In this document: positions 1 through 11,128 of the stretch, piece by piece
Layout of the letters: each line of letters opens with the position of its first letter
Numbering within the stretch: position 1 is the stretch's first letter
Source: Stentor coeruleus
Taxonomy: Eukaryota > Ciliophora > Heterotrichea > Heterotrichida > Stentoridae
Direction of reading: 5' to 3'
DNA length: 64,000 nucleotides
NCBI GenBank assembly: GCA_001970955.1
Contig: MPUH01000107.1
Coordinates: 1-64,000, forward strand
Program-made: the position numbers and the translations under genes
The notes under the pieces: model-generated
Databases searched by the model: none
What the model was told of the DNA's origin: nothing
What the model saw: only the letters and a program-made list of their open reading frames with translations

Positions 1-294
1 AAGTTTCTTTTATATTTACTCTGAGACAAAAAAGACATTATATTAGAATACTTAAAGATGCATGGGTTTTAATTGAAGTGACAACGGATCATGGTTCATA
101 GATTAAATACAATTAAATTAAATTGCCAATTTCAAAACATTATGTTAATAGTCTTCATTCAAATACAAATTCCCAACTATGTCATTTTTACAATTTATTG
201 TTTTTATCTTGAATTTAAGTCATTCTAGGCATACCCTTTTTGCTCTAAAAAAACAATAATTTATTAATATTATGAATAAAGCAGCATCACTATC

Positions 295-1038
295 CTAGTT
301 GAGGTCTATTTTTATAGAAAGTCTTTTGTAGCCTACATCAAATCCTTCTGCTGGAACCAAAAAGTAGTTCTCAATTGCATCAACAGATATATGCAAAGGC
401 ATATTTTTCTCAGTTCTCTTTAAAGATGATGTTAAAATTAAGAACTTAGCTTGAGTACCTCCTTCGCCTATTGTCAAACTGAGAGGAATTCGCTCTTTAC
501 CTAAGTCAAAAGTCCATAGATAGAAGAAATTATTGTCACTATAGGACTGATTGATAATAAAGGTTTCATTGAAATTCCATATACTAAAGCCCCAGTCAGC
601 ATTTTTCCAAACTTTAGAATTCCAACCTCTAACTGTGCTATTGCTATCTATTAGAAATTCTTTGCATTTGTGCGCATTTATTAAGTGTTTTACTAAGTTT
701 ATTCCTTCCCATTCACAGCCTTTAAAAAGGCAGAGTAAGTTTGGATTGTATATGCAGGTCTTCTCATGAAGAAGGCGACGAGATAGTAGGACTGTGAGAC
801 TGCATCCTGAAAACCGGCACTTTATATCTAATGAAGAAATTATGCGTTCTAGAGACAAGTTTCGAATAGGTGTTATTTGTAAACGACATTCAGGACAGTT
901 TTTTACCTTGCTCGTACATACACTACAAATACTATGTCCACTAACGCATTCATAGATTGGCGGTGTAAAATAATCACAGCAAACTGGGCATTCTAAGCAA
1001 TCTTTCACTGCTTTGTTAATGCAAATCACCTCTTCCAT
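295..1038 (-). CDS. SIAH/SINA-type RING E3 ubiquitin ligase
   Basis: Single-exon 247-residue protein. The N-terminal RING has the spacing of SIAH proteins: C17, C20, C31, H35, C38, C41, C48 and C51, with PP before the third ligand as in animal SIAH. A second Cys/His-rich block (about residues 73-125) corresponds to the SINA zinc fingers. The rest (about 135-247) would be the TRAF-like substrate-binding fold. SIAH proteins transfer ubiquitin from an E2 to bound substrates in the cytosol. The length is close to the usual 280 residues, slightly short at the C-terminus. The ATG is the only plausible start and is followed directly by the RING. Family assignment is confident; substrate unknown. Confidence 0.85.
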   Translation of the reverse strand: MEEVICINKAVKDCLECPVCCDYFTPPIYECVSGHSICSVCTSKVKNCPECRLQITPIRNLSLERIISSLDIKCRFSGCSLTVLLSRRLLHEKTCIYNPNLLCLFKGCEWEGINLVKHLINAHKCKEFLIDSNSTVRGWNSKVWKNADWGFSIWNFNETFIINQSYSDNNFFYLWTFDLGKERIPLSLTIGEGGTQAKFLILTSSLKRTEKNMPLHISVDAIENYFLVPAEGFDVGYKRLSIKIDLN

Positions 1039-1667
1039 TTTGAAATATTATAATATTCATCATTATCTCTAAGTTTTACTTTTTTTGAAGTATCATTTAT
1101 AATTCTCCTGTGATTTTCAGCTTTATGCTTACAATTTTTCCAAATAAAGAGATGTAAATATTCAAAAAAATCAATGAAATCTTGCTTCTTATCTTAAAGT
1201 TCTATACAGAGTTTTCTAATAACTATTTTTGTTTCTAAATATTGGATTAATATTTATATATTATATTGCTAAGTATATTTAAAAAATATCATTCAATACT
1301 TCAATAGTAGGTTCTAAATATGCCAACTGCGCGAGAGTATTTGCACAGTTTATAATTATTTAAAATAAAAAGATTAAATAATACTTGAATTAACATTAGC
1401 ATATGGCCAAAAAATCTAAACTTTTGGGAAATCAATATTAAGTTATTAAAGAAATGATTTATCACAGTTTTTGATACAATTAATAGAGAGATAGCTGAAT
1501 TGAGAAAAAAACAATAAAAGTTTTGATATAGCCTAAAGATTAAATAATAAAGTAATAAGAAAGCATAAAATATGAAAAATAAATGACCTTCAAAAAACTA
1601 TTGTTTTTCTTATCAGGTTTTATAGTATTCATTATATAATTCTAATTAGCTTTCAAAATATATATAA

Positions 1668-4508
1668 ATGTTTAAGCACGGATTCAAATCTGAACAGCCT
1701 TCAAAAAATGCAAGTTTTCACCGTCTTGGTTTGCCACTTCTGTCTCATAAGCCATCAGAAACTATAAACAAAGATCGAGTTATGGATATTGGACTGTTGC
1801 CTAATTGGAATGAAACCTTATCGGGGACAGATTGTTCTTCTGCAGGGCGTTTTTTTATCCATAACGAAATACCAAAAACAACTCGTGCAACTAGTCACTC
1901 CTCCAAAGTTCCAAAGCCATTCATATACAGAGATTCTTTCATAGCGAAACTCGCAGATCAGCTCAAACCCGAAAATAATCAAATTTGGGAAATTATCGAA
2001 AGGATTGACACCTGTAAAATTCGTGCTGAATCTGGTAACAACTCTTTAAAATCTTTTGATTCAATATGTTCAAAAATTTCAATGTGGTCTAAATGTAGCT
2101 CTGAAGTAACTGCGATGATGAAAACCTTAAACTCAGAACTCTCTTCTAGTCTTGCAATAGCACATAGTGAAATTTTTGCTTTATTCGAAGATTACACTGA
2201 GATTTATAAAGAATCAGAAATAAAATACAAGGCTAAAATTTCTGAGCTTAATTCCTGCGTTAAAGTTCTACGAAAAAATGTTGCAGATTTAGAAAAACAA
2301 AATAACGAACTGCTTCGAACATTTAAACTTGAAGATCTTAAGATTAAAAAAGAAATTGATGATATGTTCCCTAATAACGAAGAAGAAATCAAAAAACTTA
2401 AAGAGGAATCTATATCTTTAAGAAGTAAAAAGTATGGGCAATTGACTGGAGCGCTTGAGAAGCTTTACAATGAGATGAGTAAGGAGCAGTCATTACCTGA
2501 GCCTACAGAAATTGATTTAACTGGATTTAATAGTGAAGAGCTTGTTTCTGGATTAATGGATAAGTATAAAATTCTTATAAAGACAACTGTAAAAAATGTG
2601 AAGAATACTTTAGCTAAAAAGAATAGCGATAAACATGTGGCTTTACAGACTGAAGGCCAATTTGTTGAGTTAAAAGTTCATGAAGACCTGATAAAGCAGC
2701 TAGAAAAAACGTTTCTGGCATATCAAAGCGCTTTAATGCAGTTAGATAACCGTAAAGAAGAGTCTTCAAACAAAGCTCAGCTTTTTGAAAAAAATGAAGT
2801 AGAAAAATCTCGTTTGAAAAATGAAAATTTGCAGCTAAAACGAGAAATCGATCTTTTACACAAAGAAATCCAAAATTTAAAACTTGATATTGAGCATAAA
2901 AAGGTTGAAATAGCTAAACTCCACGATCAAAGTGATAATAAAACTGAGCAAATCGTCGATCTTGAAAATCGAATCGATGCTATGAGTGAAAAAGTTTTGG
3001 ATCTCTCTTACGATCTAGAACGGGCAAAACATTCAAGACCGGTTAGTGGATTACATGCATTAAGAGGACCTCAATCTCAGAATACTAAAGAAGATGAGCC
3101 CAAAAAAAACAAACTCGATGAAATAACAAGTTCAGGACTCACAGTCAGAGAAGAGCTTGAAANGGTTAGTGGATTACATGCATTAAGAGGACCTCAATCT
3201 CAGAATACTAAAGAAGATGAACCCAAAAAAAACAAACTCGATGAAATAACAAGTTCAGGACTCACAGTCAGAGAAGAGCTTGAAAGAGCATATCAAAGTA
3301 ATCTAGCTGCGGCTAGGAAAAAGAATCAAGAAGCATCTATGAAGAAATTAGAACAGGAATCTGTCAAGAGCACTGAAAAAATTGAACTTAAACTAGTAGA
3401 AAAGAAAGATCCTGATAAAATTTTATCTGCAAATAAAAGCTTTGAAATTAAAAAAGATCCAAATACTAAGACTCTGGAAATCCCAAAAATTAAACATTCA
3501 GAAGAAAATATTGTCATGAAAGTGCCTGAATCACTTGATTATGATGATTGCAGTTTTGAAGAACCTGATGAAGTTCATTTAGAAAAAAAGCAAAAGAAAA
3601 AAAATAAGAGATCAACTAAGATAAACAAGAGTCTGAGTAAAGAAATTAAAGAAGACGACATAACTAAAAAATCTAACAAAAAAATAGAAGGTAAACCTAA
3701 AGATAAAAGCCCGATGAAGTCTGTCGAAACTCCCGCTAAATCTATAGAAAAGGTCACTAAGAATTCTGAGAAAAAAATTAAGCCTATTGAACGTTCCTCA
3801 AGAGCCAGAGTAATATCAAATAAAAACTCAAGTAAATCTACTGCTAACTCTTCTGAAAGATCATCAAAACTATCTCCAGCTCACCCTGAGGTCAGCAAAA
3901 AAAAACGCAACACTCAAAGTCAAGACTACAACAATCCTACAGATATCACAGAATATAGTATCTCCGGACAAGAAACAAAAGAAAATTCTTATAAAGAGCC
4001 TTCAAAAGATGAAGCTAATAGCAGAATGTCTCATTCTAGATATTACAATCAAGAAGAAATAGCAGAGCGTTCCTTAGAATCTTCACCTACTGAGCATTTT
4101 AAACAACATAATTTGGAAAGGCATAAAGTTTATGGAAAAATTATAGCCCATCCTGTAGGTTCAAAGAATATACAAATAAGAAAATTTGAAAGTGTTGGAA
4201 ATTATGATGAAAGCCCAAGCGACTTTGAAAAACTATACATAAAGCCTGGCATGTGTGACAAAATCTGTGGGAAAGATTTCATAAGTGAAGTCAGTGTTGG
4301 AGTGCAAGTCGATACTTCTAAACCTAATCAAGAAGCATCAATTGAAAATCCTAACTCATATCTCTTTCCGTATAATCCTAATAACGTTTATGGGCTGCGT
4401 GGAGATGTGTACTACAAAGGAGCTACTTTTCAACCTCAGTCTCGCATACCAGATATGAACTCCTCTATAGTTTTTGCTCCAGCTTATAAATTAGCTACTA
4501 ATATATAA
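1668..4508 (+). CDS. Lys/Ser-rich long coiled-coil protein (contains assembly duplication)
   Basis: Not recognised as a named family. About residues 120-470 are heptad-rich coiled coil. The second half is Lys/Ser/Glu-rich and probably disordered, with SPMK and SPAH-like phosphorylatable motifs. The C-terminus (from about 850) is less charged and rich in Asn/Pro/Tyr. As written it encodes 946 residues, but a 122-bp block is present twice around the N at 3163, adding 41 residues in frame. The real protein is probably about 905 residues. Coiled coil plus basic tail would suit a cytoskeletal or basal-body scaffold, but that is a guess. Confidence 0.8.
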   Translation: MFKHGFKSEQPSKNASFHRLGLPLLSHKPSETINKDRVMDIGLLPNWNETLSGTDCSSAGRFFIHNEIPKTTRATSHSSKVPKPFIYRDSFIAKLADQLKPENNQIWEIIERIDTCKIRAESGNNSLKSFDSICSKISMWSKCSSEVTAMMKTLNSELSSSLAIAHSEIFALFEDYTEIYKESEIKYKAKISELNSCVKVLRKNVADLEKQNNELLRTFKLEDLKIKKEIDDMFPNNEEEIKKLKEESISLRSKKYGQLTGALEKLYNEMSKEQSLPEPTEIDLTGFNSEELVSGLMDKYKILIKTTVKNVKNTLAKKNSDKHVALQTEGQFVELKVHEDLIKQLEKTFLAYQSALMQLDNRKEESSNKAQLFEKNEVEKSRLKNENLQLKREIDLLHKEIQNLKLDIEHKKVEIAKLHDQSDNKTEQIVDLENRIDAMSEKVLDLSYDLERAKHSRPVSGLHALRGPQSQNTKEDEPKKNKLDEITSSGLTVREELEXVSGLHALRGPQSQNTKEDEPKKNKLDEITSSGLTVREELERAYQSNLAAARKKNQEASMKKLEQESVKSTEKIELKLVEKKDPDKILSANKSFEIKKDPNTKTLEIPKIKHSEENIVMKVPESLDYDDCSFEEPDEVHLEKKQKKKNKRSTKINKSLSKEIKEDDITKKSNKKIEGKPKDKSPMKSVETPAKSIEKVTKNSEKKIKPIERSSRARVISNKNSSKSTANSSERSSKLSPAHPEVSKKKRNTQSQDYNNPTDITEYSISGQETKENSYKEPSKDEANSRMSHSRYYNQEEIAERSLESSPTEHFKQHNLERHKVYGKIIAHPVGSKNIQIRKFESVGNYDESPSDFEKLYIKPGMCDKICGKDFISEVSVGVQVDTSKPNQEASIENPNSYLFPYNPNNVYGLRGDVYYKGATFQPQSRIPDMNSSIVFAPAYKLATNI
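3041..3285. repeat. 122-bp direct duplication around a single N (assembly overlap)
   Basis: Bases 3041-3162 recur at 3164-3285 with one difference (GAG versus GAA), separated only by the N at 3163. The pattern matches two contig ends that overlap but were joined with a placeholder base. It inserts 123 nt, exactly 41 codons, so the frame survives and the repeat looks like a real protein duplication although it probably is not. Confidence 0.85.
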
Positions 4509-4704
4509 ATACTCTTTTATATAAAAGTGTTTACAATCATTTTATAATTTAGTAAGTAGACTTTTATATGAAATTCATTTCTAGTAATTATTATATTTGA
4601 GATAGCATTTAATAATTTCTACATAATGCTAATATAAAATTAACTGATTGCAATTCTTAATCAAGTTAAAAAATTAAGTTATGATCCATTTTTAGCCTAT
4701 CTCT

Positions 4705-6084
4705 TTAAAAGCGTGAAGCGTTTGAATCTCTAGATTTGTCCAATAAAGGCTCAGAGCATTGAGCATCTATTCTTCTCTTTATAATCTGATATATTCCTGC
4801 TGCAAGAATATAGATTATAAGTGACCCAAAAATTGATCCTAAAACCACAATCCAACCCTCAAGTGTTTCAAACAATGTCGGAGTAGTATCTGGAATATAT
4901 GAAACTTTATTGAAAGATATAGTTTTTTCCTTTAAATTAACTGTAGTAAAGTATTCTTTTAAAAGAGGTTCTCCAAGAATCCAAGATTTTCCACCAAGGT
5001 CTGTAAATAAAAAACAAGCTGTTTCAACTTGCATGAGGTAGTACTCTTGCGTTATTACAAGAGTTTTATCTCCAATTATAAACTCCAAGTCAGGATATGA
5101 GCCTCCGCAATCACAGACAATGAATTCTTCAAAATAATAGCATCCATATTCCATAATCAAGTCCGTATACAAGTTTTGCAGAAGACTAAATGGCCCTATG
5201 ATGTAAGAACTTAAAGAACTAAACTCTATAGGAGCAGCATCATATACAGTCCCATTATNTGAGCCTCCGCAATCACAGACAATGAATTCTTCAAAATAAT
5301 AGCATCCATATTCCATAATCAAGTCCGTATACAAGTTTTGCAGAAGACTAAATGGTCCTATGATGTAAGAACTTAAAGAACTAAACTCTATAGGAGCAGC
5401 ATCATATACAGTCCCATTATAAGAAAAATTCCCAACAATTTTATTATCAATAGGGATTGTTATAGTGTCCTCCAATATCAAGCCAAGGTCAGTAAAGTTG
5501 ATATTATCAAGGTACAAGTATGAGCCTTTGATTTCATCTATAAATAATGAGTATATAGGATTTGAAATATAACTTTTATTATACATTTCATACACTATTG
5601 ATTTCTCATTATCTCCCAATCCCAAAATCCCATCTTCAGCAAGATTTAAAGGATCAACAAACTTGCTAGCCACAGAAATCACACTTCTAAACTCAAAATT
5701 TTCTATGATTATATTGTCTTCATATTTTATTCCATTTAGAATGAGCATTTTATTTTCGTCTTCGTATTCGTTTGTCTCAGTTAGATTTTTGGATGTTTTT
5801 GAATTTGATGGATTGTATTCTTGACTAACAACTTTGCACTTTTTGCATTTACTTCCTTCAACCCATATATCTGGAAATAAAATAGCTATAGCTAACCAAA
5901 ACTCTTGCTTTTTGGATCCAATTTTCACAGAAGCTGAAAAAGCAAACTAAATTTCTTTTACATTGCTTAGAGCTTGGTTTGACTCCTCTTCACCACCTCC
6001 ACCCCCTCCACGAGGTTTTAATTCTATAGCTTTATGAATACTCATTGTGAATGCTGGGAGCACATATAATAAAAAAATAATCAT
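4705..6084 (-). CDS. Pepsin-like aspartyl protease homologue, membrane-anchored, catalytic Asp motifs lost
   Basis: Two exons (6084-5962, 5946-4705) around a 15-nt intron. The true start is the ATG at 6084, giving a hydrophobic signal peptide beginning MIIFLLYVLPAF. The body follows the pepsin layout: an IGSKKQEF strand, WVEGSKCKKC, an ILGLGD-like turn, IIGPFSLLQ and ILGEPLLKEYFTTVN near the end. A transmembrane helix (WIVVLGSIFGSLIIYILAAG) precedes a short basic cytoplasmic tail. Where active pepsins have DTGS the sequence reads AILFPDIWV, and where they have the second DTG it reads IEFSSLSSYIIGP. Both catalytic aspartates are missing, so it is probably a pseudoenzyme. A 161-bp assembly duplication adds 54 residues; the real length is about 400. 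Confidence 0.8.
5098..5420. repeat. 161-bp direct duplication around a single N
   Basis: Bases 5098-5258 recur at 5260-5420 with one C/T difference, separated by the N at 5259. The insertion totals 162 nt, so the aspartyl-protease frame is kept while 54 residues are duplicated. Probably an unmerged contig overlap. Confidence 0.85.
5947..5961 (-). other. 15-nt spliceosomal intron
   Basis: Reads gtaaaagaaatttag on the coding strand. Removing it joins a signal-peptide exon in frame to the pepsin-like body. It carries GT, AG and A at position 10. Confidence 0.85.
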
Positions 6085-6309
6085 TTATATTCATTTCATT
6101 GTTAATCTTAAGCTTACAATAAGATAAGTAGATTGAATTATAAGAGTTATTTATTATTAATTGGAAGAAAATGGAATATTTTAATATTTTAACATTCTAA
6201 TATTTAATTTTCCGATATTTTCACTTTATTTAAGTGACTGAACTATTAGTGATAAATAAGACTTAAGCAAATAATAAATATTATCAAATAATCTTAACTT
6301 TTAACTATG

Positions 6310-6591
6310 AGGTAAGGTAAAATATGGTAAATCATTACTTATTGGATGAGGAAGATTAGGAAGCATGGCAAGACTGTTTAGCAATTTTATTTAAATGCTA
6401 AACTTCAAATTGATAGTAATTAGTATCGGGATAATTTTTTTGAAAGGAGAAGTTATAAATCTAGCCTAGAGATATGCTGTATTAACAATTTATTTAAATT
6501 GAATGATTTTGCTATTGTAACTAATATAGCATTGGAACAAGCAGTTTTACATTATCATATATATAAGTTACATGATTTACCTGCTTTTTAA
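6310..6591 (+). pseudogene. Decayed gene fragment of unknown family
   Basis: Between 6424 and 6591 there are 56 sense codons closed by TAA but without an ATG. They encode a normal-looking amino-acid mix including YRDNFFERRSYKSS and ALEQAVLHYHIYKLHDL. Directly upstream, codons reading WQDCLAILFK lie in another frame, and in-frame TAGs interrupt the continuation. None of the breaks coincides with a 15-nt GT-AG intron. This looks like the 3' end of a dead gene. I do not recognise the family; chance is the alternative in such AT-rich DNA. Confidence 0.4.
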
Positions 6592-6655
6592 ACTTGAAGT
6601 AAATTCTTTTTAAATACACAAACTACGCTATCTTCATTTTGTTATTAAATATTCA

Positions 6656-9474
6656 TTATATATTGATTCCTCTAAGTTTAAGAGATTCTTGAAGTTCAAT
6701 ACTTGGTGACATATCGTCCGTGTACTTTTCAAACTGTGGCTGGGTTTTTGTAGGAACTCCTTGGACAACAGGGCTTAAATTAATTGAAGAAAAACTTTTT
6801 CTCATTTTTGGAACCCGGCTTTTATTAGCCTTTTCAATAATCGCATTCATGACAATACTTTCAGCCTCTCCAGGGAGAAACTCAGCAATTTCAAGTTTTC
6901 TCATTTCGTTTTTTCCAATTTTATTAGTTTTCTCAGGCATAAACTCAACTTCTTGACTATCTTTCATATTACTTAATGTGAATGTATCAGTTTCAGCTAG
7001 CTTATCAGGCACTGATTTATAAGATTCATCTTGTTTTGGAATATATAAATTAGTTAAAGGCCGAACACAAGAATTAGGTCTTTTACTAGTATAAGTATTT
7101 CTCAGTAAAGTACTACGAAGATTATCATATGTTTCTGTTGATCTTAATATTTTTTCCTGTTGTGGTATGACTATTTTTCGTGTTGGAGACTGGGATATCT
7201 GCTTTTCAAGCCTTTCAAAATTTTCTAGGACTTTATATGATTCAAATCTCACTATTTCTTTTGAAAGCTCTTTGATGCTTTCAAACATTTTATTAACTTT
7301 TTCATCTATGATATGGATTTTTTTATCGAAAGTTCTCAAGGAGCTTAGATTTGACTCTTTTTTAGCATCAGCATCCAATGTGTCCCATACTTTTATTTCT
7401 AGTCGAGTAATTTTATTATCGATTTCCTTTTGCATATTGCTTATTAGTAAGTTTGTATTTGGCAAATCTTCAAATTTATGCTCAACTTGTGTGATTTTCT
7501 GTTTAAGTTCTGTAAGTATATTATCTTGCTCTTCTTTCTTTTTTTGCATATATTTTTCTGTTTTTTGCAAACTCATGGTTAGTTGTTTTAATTTTTCAAC
7601 TTGCGAGTCGATTTGACTAAATGCACTGTTCAAAGATTGAAGTTCTCCATTTAGTGAAGTCTGTTTTTCTTNTTTTCAACTTGCGAGTCGATTTGACTAA
7701 ATGCACTGTTCAAAGATTGAAGTTCTCCATTTAGTGAAGTCTGTTTTTCTTGTAAATTTATAATTTCATGTTTTTTGCACAAGGATTTTTTCATGCTGCT
7801 CATTTGAAGTTTTGTATTTAACTCATATTTTTCAACCCTTAACACTAGTTCTCTGTAACTTTCTCTTGATGCTTCAAAGTCTCTTCTGCTTTCAACTAAA
7901 TTTTCCCTTCTGTTTTCCTCAGCTTTCTCTAAGATTAAAATTCTGTTTTCAAGCCCTGCAATAATTTTATCTAAAGCATTGTCTTTTAATCCTGATTTTT
8001 TATTATTATCCTTTATGGCATCAACAGTTTTTTCAAGATTTTTCTGGTTTTTTGCAATGCTTAACTCAAATTCATGAAAAGTTTGAGCGAGAATATTCAG
8101 TTCATCCTTCAAAAACTCTGAAGACTGTATAACTCGATCATCCACACTTCTTATCTGTCTCTGTATATTTCTGAATTTTGCTTCAACTTTATCGTTTGTC
8201 ATGCGTGGAGACTCAAGTATTGGAGTTCCTGTATTGCTACTTTCTGAATAAGTGAAATTTCTTGGAGAGTCATTGAAGACTGAAATTGAAATAAGAGATT
8301 TGTCTTCTATTAAATCATCCTGTTGAGTGTTATAAGCTTGGGCTATAAGTTCATCCTCAGCTTTATCTAAGCCTTCAATAGCTTGATCTAAGCGAAACTG
8401 TTTGCCAGAAGTATAGTTACTAAACTGAGGAGTTTCTTGTGGATCAACGTGGACTTCAACATTTTCTTCAATTTTAATCCTAGGGCCTGTTTCCAGTTCT
8501 TTTAATCTGTTGAGTTTCAGTTCTAATATTTGCTCTATATCAGAATCAATATCGAAATCTTCACTTGGGTCATGAAGCTTAAACAAAATCCATTTATTTG
8601 CTTGAACTGCGCTCCAAATTGTTTTCAAAGCACTGCATGCTTGCTTCCATTGGTCTCCAATAGAAAATTCAATTAGTCCTGTGTTCACTTCAACCATTGT
8701 CTTTGCCAAGTCTTCTAGATTCTTACAATTTTCATCTATTTCAATAATCAAAGAGGACAAAAATGAATGCTGGAGAACGTCAGCTAAGAGTTTGCCAATA
8801 CCTTCATAAAACTCTTCAGATTTTTCACACTCTAGTAAACTCAAAACTTTTAGAGTTTTATTCATAGTAATTGATTCTAAAATATTTTCAAGGCTTTTAA
8901 AACTCAGATTATTAAAACTCAAATGAAGCTCTTGAAGACTTGAGTTCATAGCAAGAATTTTTCCCCAGTCAAGGTTTTGTAGTTTGTTATGATCTAAATT
9001 CAAATACTTCAAATAAGGTAAAACTGCAATAAGTTCCAATAAAGAATCAGCAATTCTATCATCCAGGCCATTTTGAGATATGTCGATATAAGTTAAAGTC
9101 TCATTAAGAGTTAAAGCTTCTAAGATTTTGCAAAAATGGCTCATATCAACAAAGCTTAGGGAATTCAGTGAAATTTTTGTAATGATATGATTTGCTTTGA
9201 GTCCTTGGCTTAATATATTAATAGCAGCTAGTGACAGGTTTTGATTTGCTATAGAAATTGAGGTTAAAAATTGAAAGTTTTCTTCGAAAATGCTTGTTAA
9301 GCCAAAAAAATCACCTTCAGTCTATGTTAATCTTACCAGCTTAGTCTTGCCTGAGATTTGCAAAAATGACTCTTTTCCTTGGAGCACTTGGACCACTTCT
9401 GGCAATGGAAGTACTCCTTTACCTCTGCAAACATCCTATTTAGCAGTTACCATATAGAAAATTTCTTCTTCCAT
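6656..9474 (-). CDS. Leucine-rich-repeat plus coiled-coil protein (frame broken by assembly duplication)
   Basis: Three exons (9474-9451, 9435-9337, 9321-6656) with two 15-nt introns. The start ATG at 9474 encodes MEEEIFYM. About residues 60-200 hold ribonuclease-inhibitor-like LRRs (LTYIDISQNGLDD, LKYLNLDHNKLQNL, LQELHLSFNNLSF). A linker is followed by long coiled coil (about 400-700) and a Pro/Ser-rich tail. The 79-bp duplication around the N at 7672 shifts the frame, so it reads as two genes ending or starting near 7640. Deleting 80 nt restores one 902-residue frame across all exons, which supports a single intact gene. LRR plus coiled coil is common in ciliary and cortical scaffold proteins; function not known. 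Confidence 0.85.
7593..7751. repeat. 79-bp direct duplication around a single N, frame-breaking
   Basis: Bases 7593-7671 recur at 7673-7751, separated by the N at 7672. The 80-nt insertion is not a multiple of three and splits the LRR/coiled-coil gene into two apparent genes. Excising one copy closes the frame exactly, good evidence that the duplication is an assembly product. Confidence 0.9.
9322..9336 (-). other. 15-nt intron
   Basis: Reads gtaagattaacatag on the coding strand, with A at position 10. It joins the second and third exons of the LRR protein in frame. Confidence 0.85.
9436..9450 (-). other. 15-nt intron
   Basis: Reads gtaactgctaaatag on the coding strand, with A at position 10. 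It follows an 8-codon first exon of the LRR protein. Confidence 0.8.
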
Positions 9475-10295
9475 GTTTATATATCAAAAACAGAAATCAT
9501 CAAGGTTTTGAAATATTAACTTCGTTATTTTTAATAGTAATTATAAGATGTAATAATAATTTCATTAAATATGATTCTTTAAGTATCTTTTTTTAGAAAG
9601 ATAAATAAGAAGATAAGTTATTATTCTAACAATTATTTATTGAAATTTTCGAGTGATTGGATAGGATTATTGAAAATCTATTTTGATAAGAGAGTTTGTA
9701 TAATTTTAAAATTTAGTATAAATCTACGACTGCATCATATAAGATTATGCTTAAAAATAAAGCAAGTTTGATAAAAATTGTAAAATTATATTACTTGGTT
9801 AAAATCTTAATAATGGATGTTTAGAGCTAAAAATTGGCAAATCTTAAAGATAAAAATTATTAATATAGGTCTTAATAATAGTTTATACTAATTGAAATGG
9901 AAAAGAAATTAAAACGAGAAAAAATTCTATCATCAAGTGCAATTCAGGGTTTTAAAAATTTATCATAGAACTATCATCTTTAGTTATCAGTTAAAAAACG
10001 AGGAAATTAAAAATATTTGAATCATAACTAAATTAAAGTATTTGCATAACATATAATTGAAATAAAAAACAAAGGCAAAATGTTAATGATCATTTTTGTG
10101 ATAGGCTCATAAATAGCATCAATCGTAAAATGTTAAAAGAAAAAAATCGTATCAAACATAAAAATTCGAAAAACTTAAAGCTTTTAATAGGTAAAAACCA
10201 AAAAATGCAATTTGATTTACATCAGCAAAATATTTGTAATCCAATATGTAAAAATGCCTCTAAATCTATTACTTTTCTATTTCATTCCTAACTTA
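9475..10295. other. Intergenic, AT-rich; one weak short ORF
   Basis: No RNA gene or protein family recognised. A 54-codon plus-strand ORF (10130-10291), rich in Lys, Asn and Gln, ends four bases from the converging bL28m stop. Its frame is open without a start for about 20 codons further upstream. It has no recognisable motif and may be chance or an old remnant. Confidence 0.4.
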
Positions 10296-11042
10296 TTATT
10301 TTCCTGAAGTTTTAGCTTTGAATCTTTTGAGGAATTTATTCTCCCTAGACTTTGGATCTTTGAGCTTATCTTCTCTATTATTACTAATAGCATCCAGCTC
10401 TAGTTGCTTACTAATACCATCAGTGATATCTTTAAGCAAATTTCCACTAAGATACTCAAACTTCTTTTCTTTCATTGTAGTCTTCGATATTTCTGACTGA
10501 GCGAGCTTCTCTTTAATATTTTTTTCTTTAAAGTAATCTGGTCGTATAGGAGCGTTCGGGTCATATCGGTTAAACATTTCCATTGACATATCTTTGTTTC
10601 GTAGTTCAAGTGGTCTCCAAATGACAGTATTTTTATATTCTTCCTTAGATCTCAGAGTCTTCCTAGCTTTTCGGGTCCCTGGTATGTATGGTACAGGCCA
10701 TGAAGGGTCTTCTTTCTTTTTTTCAATATAGCTCCTAAGCAAATCCCCAAACTTAGAACGAACTTGCTGTGGTTCAGTATTTAAGAGATAATTGTCAACA
10801 CCTCCCTTTTTACGTATAACTCTCAAAGCTTCAATAGTTACAGGTAGCTCTAGCATCCTATTCAGTGTTGTGCTCCATAGCTTTTTCGTATGGACATTAG
10901 GTTTCCAAGTTCTCTTTGTCCTGATTTTCACTTACGCTTTGTGAGAAAAGGTATATGAGTAACCAGTTCTGATATCTTTTGCATGGTAAAGTCCTTTTTG
11001 CGACTTTTTTGAAGCAAAAGTCCTAGCCAAGAAAGCCAGCAT
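10296..11042 (-). CDS. Mitochondrial ribosomal protein bL28m
   Basis: Two exons (11042-10936, 10920-10296) encoding 243 residues. Splicing creates the classic L28 run: KGLYHAKDIRTGYSYTFSH, then KATKRTWKPNVHTKKLW and ALRVIRKKGGVDNYL. Bacterial L28 is about 78 residues. The extra N-terminal MLAFLARTFASKKSQ is basic, hydrophobic and free of acids, as expected for a mitochondrial presequence, and the long Lys-rich tail is typical of mitochondrial forms. It is a structural protein of the mitoribosome large subunit. It is transcribed divergently from the coiled-coil gene at 11129, with only 86 bp between the two ATGs, so the promoters must be very compact or shared. Confidence 0.9.
10921..10935 (-). 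other. 15-nt intron
   Basis: Reads gtaagtgaaaatcag on the coding strand, with A at position 10. It splits an Ala codon within the conserved L28 motif, and the protein family alignment requires its removal. Confidence 0.95.
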
Positions 11043-11128
11043 TTATATATAATCTAACCCTATACCTATATTATGGCTATATCTCATCAAGGCTCTTTAA
11101 AAAAGATTTTCTAATTTGTACTTAAAAA

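Noticed and set aside
3041-3285. A 41-residue tandem repeat in the coiled-coil protein
   Set aside because: It flanks an N and is almost identical at DNA level, so assembly overlap is far more likely than a real protein repeat.
10130-10291. A 54-codon plus-strand gene
   Set aside because: Lys/Asn-rich composition is what AT-rich DNA gives by chance, with no motif and a very tight convergent position.
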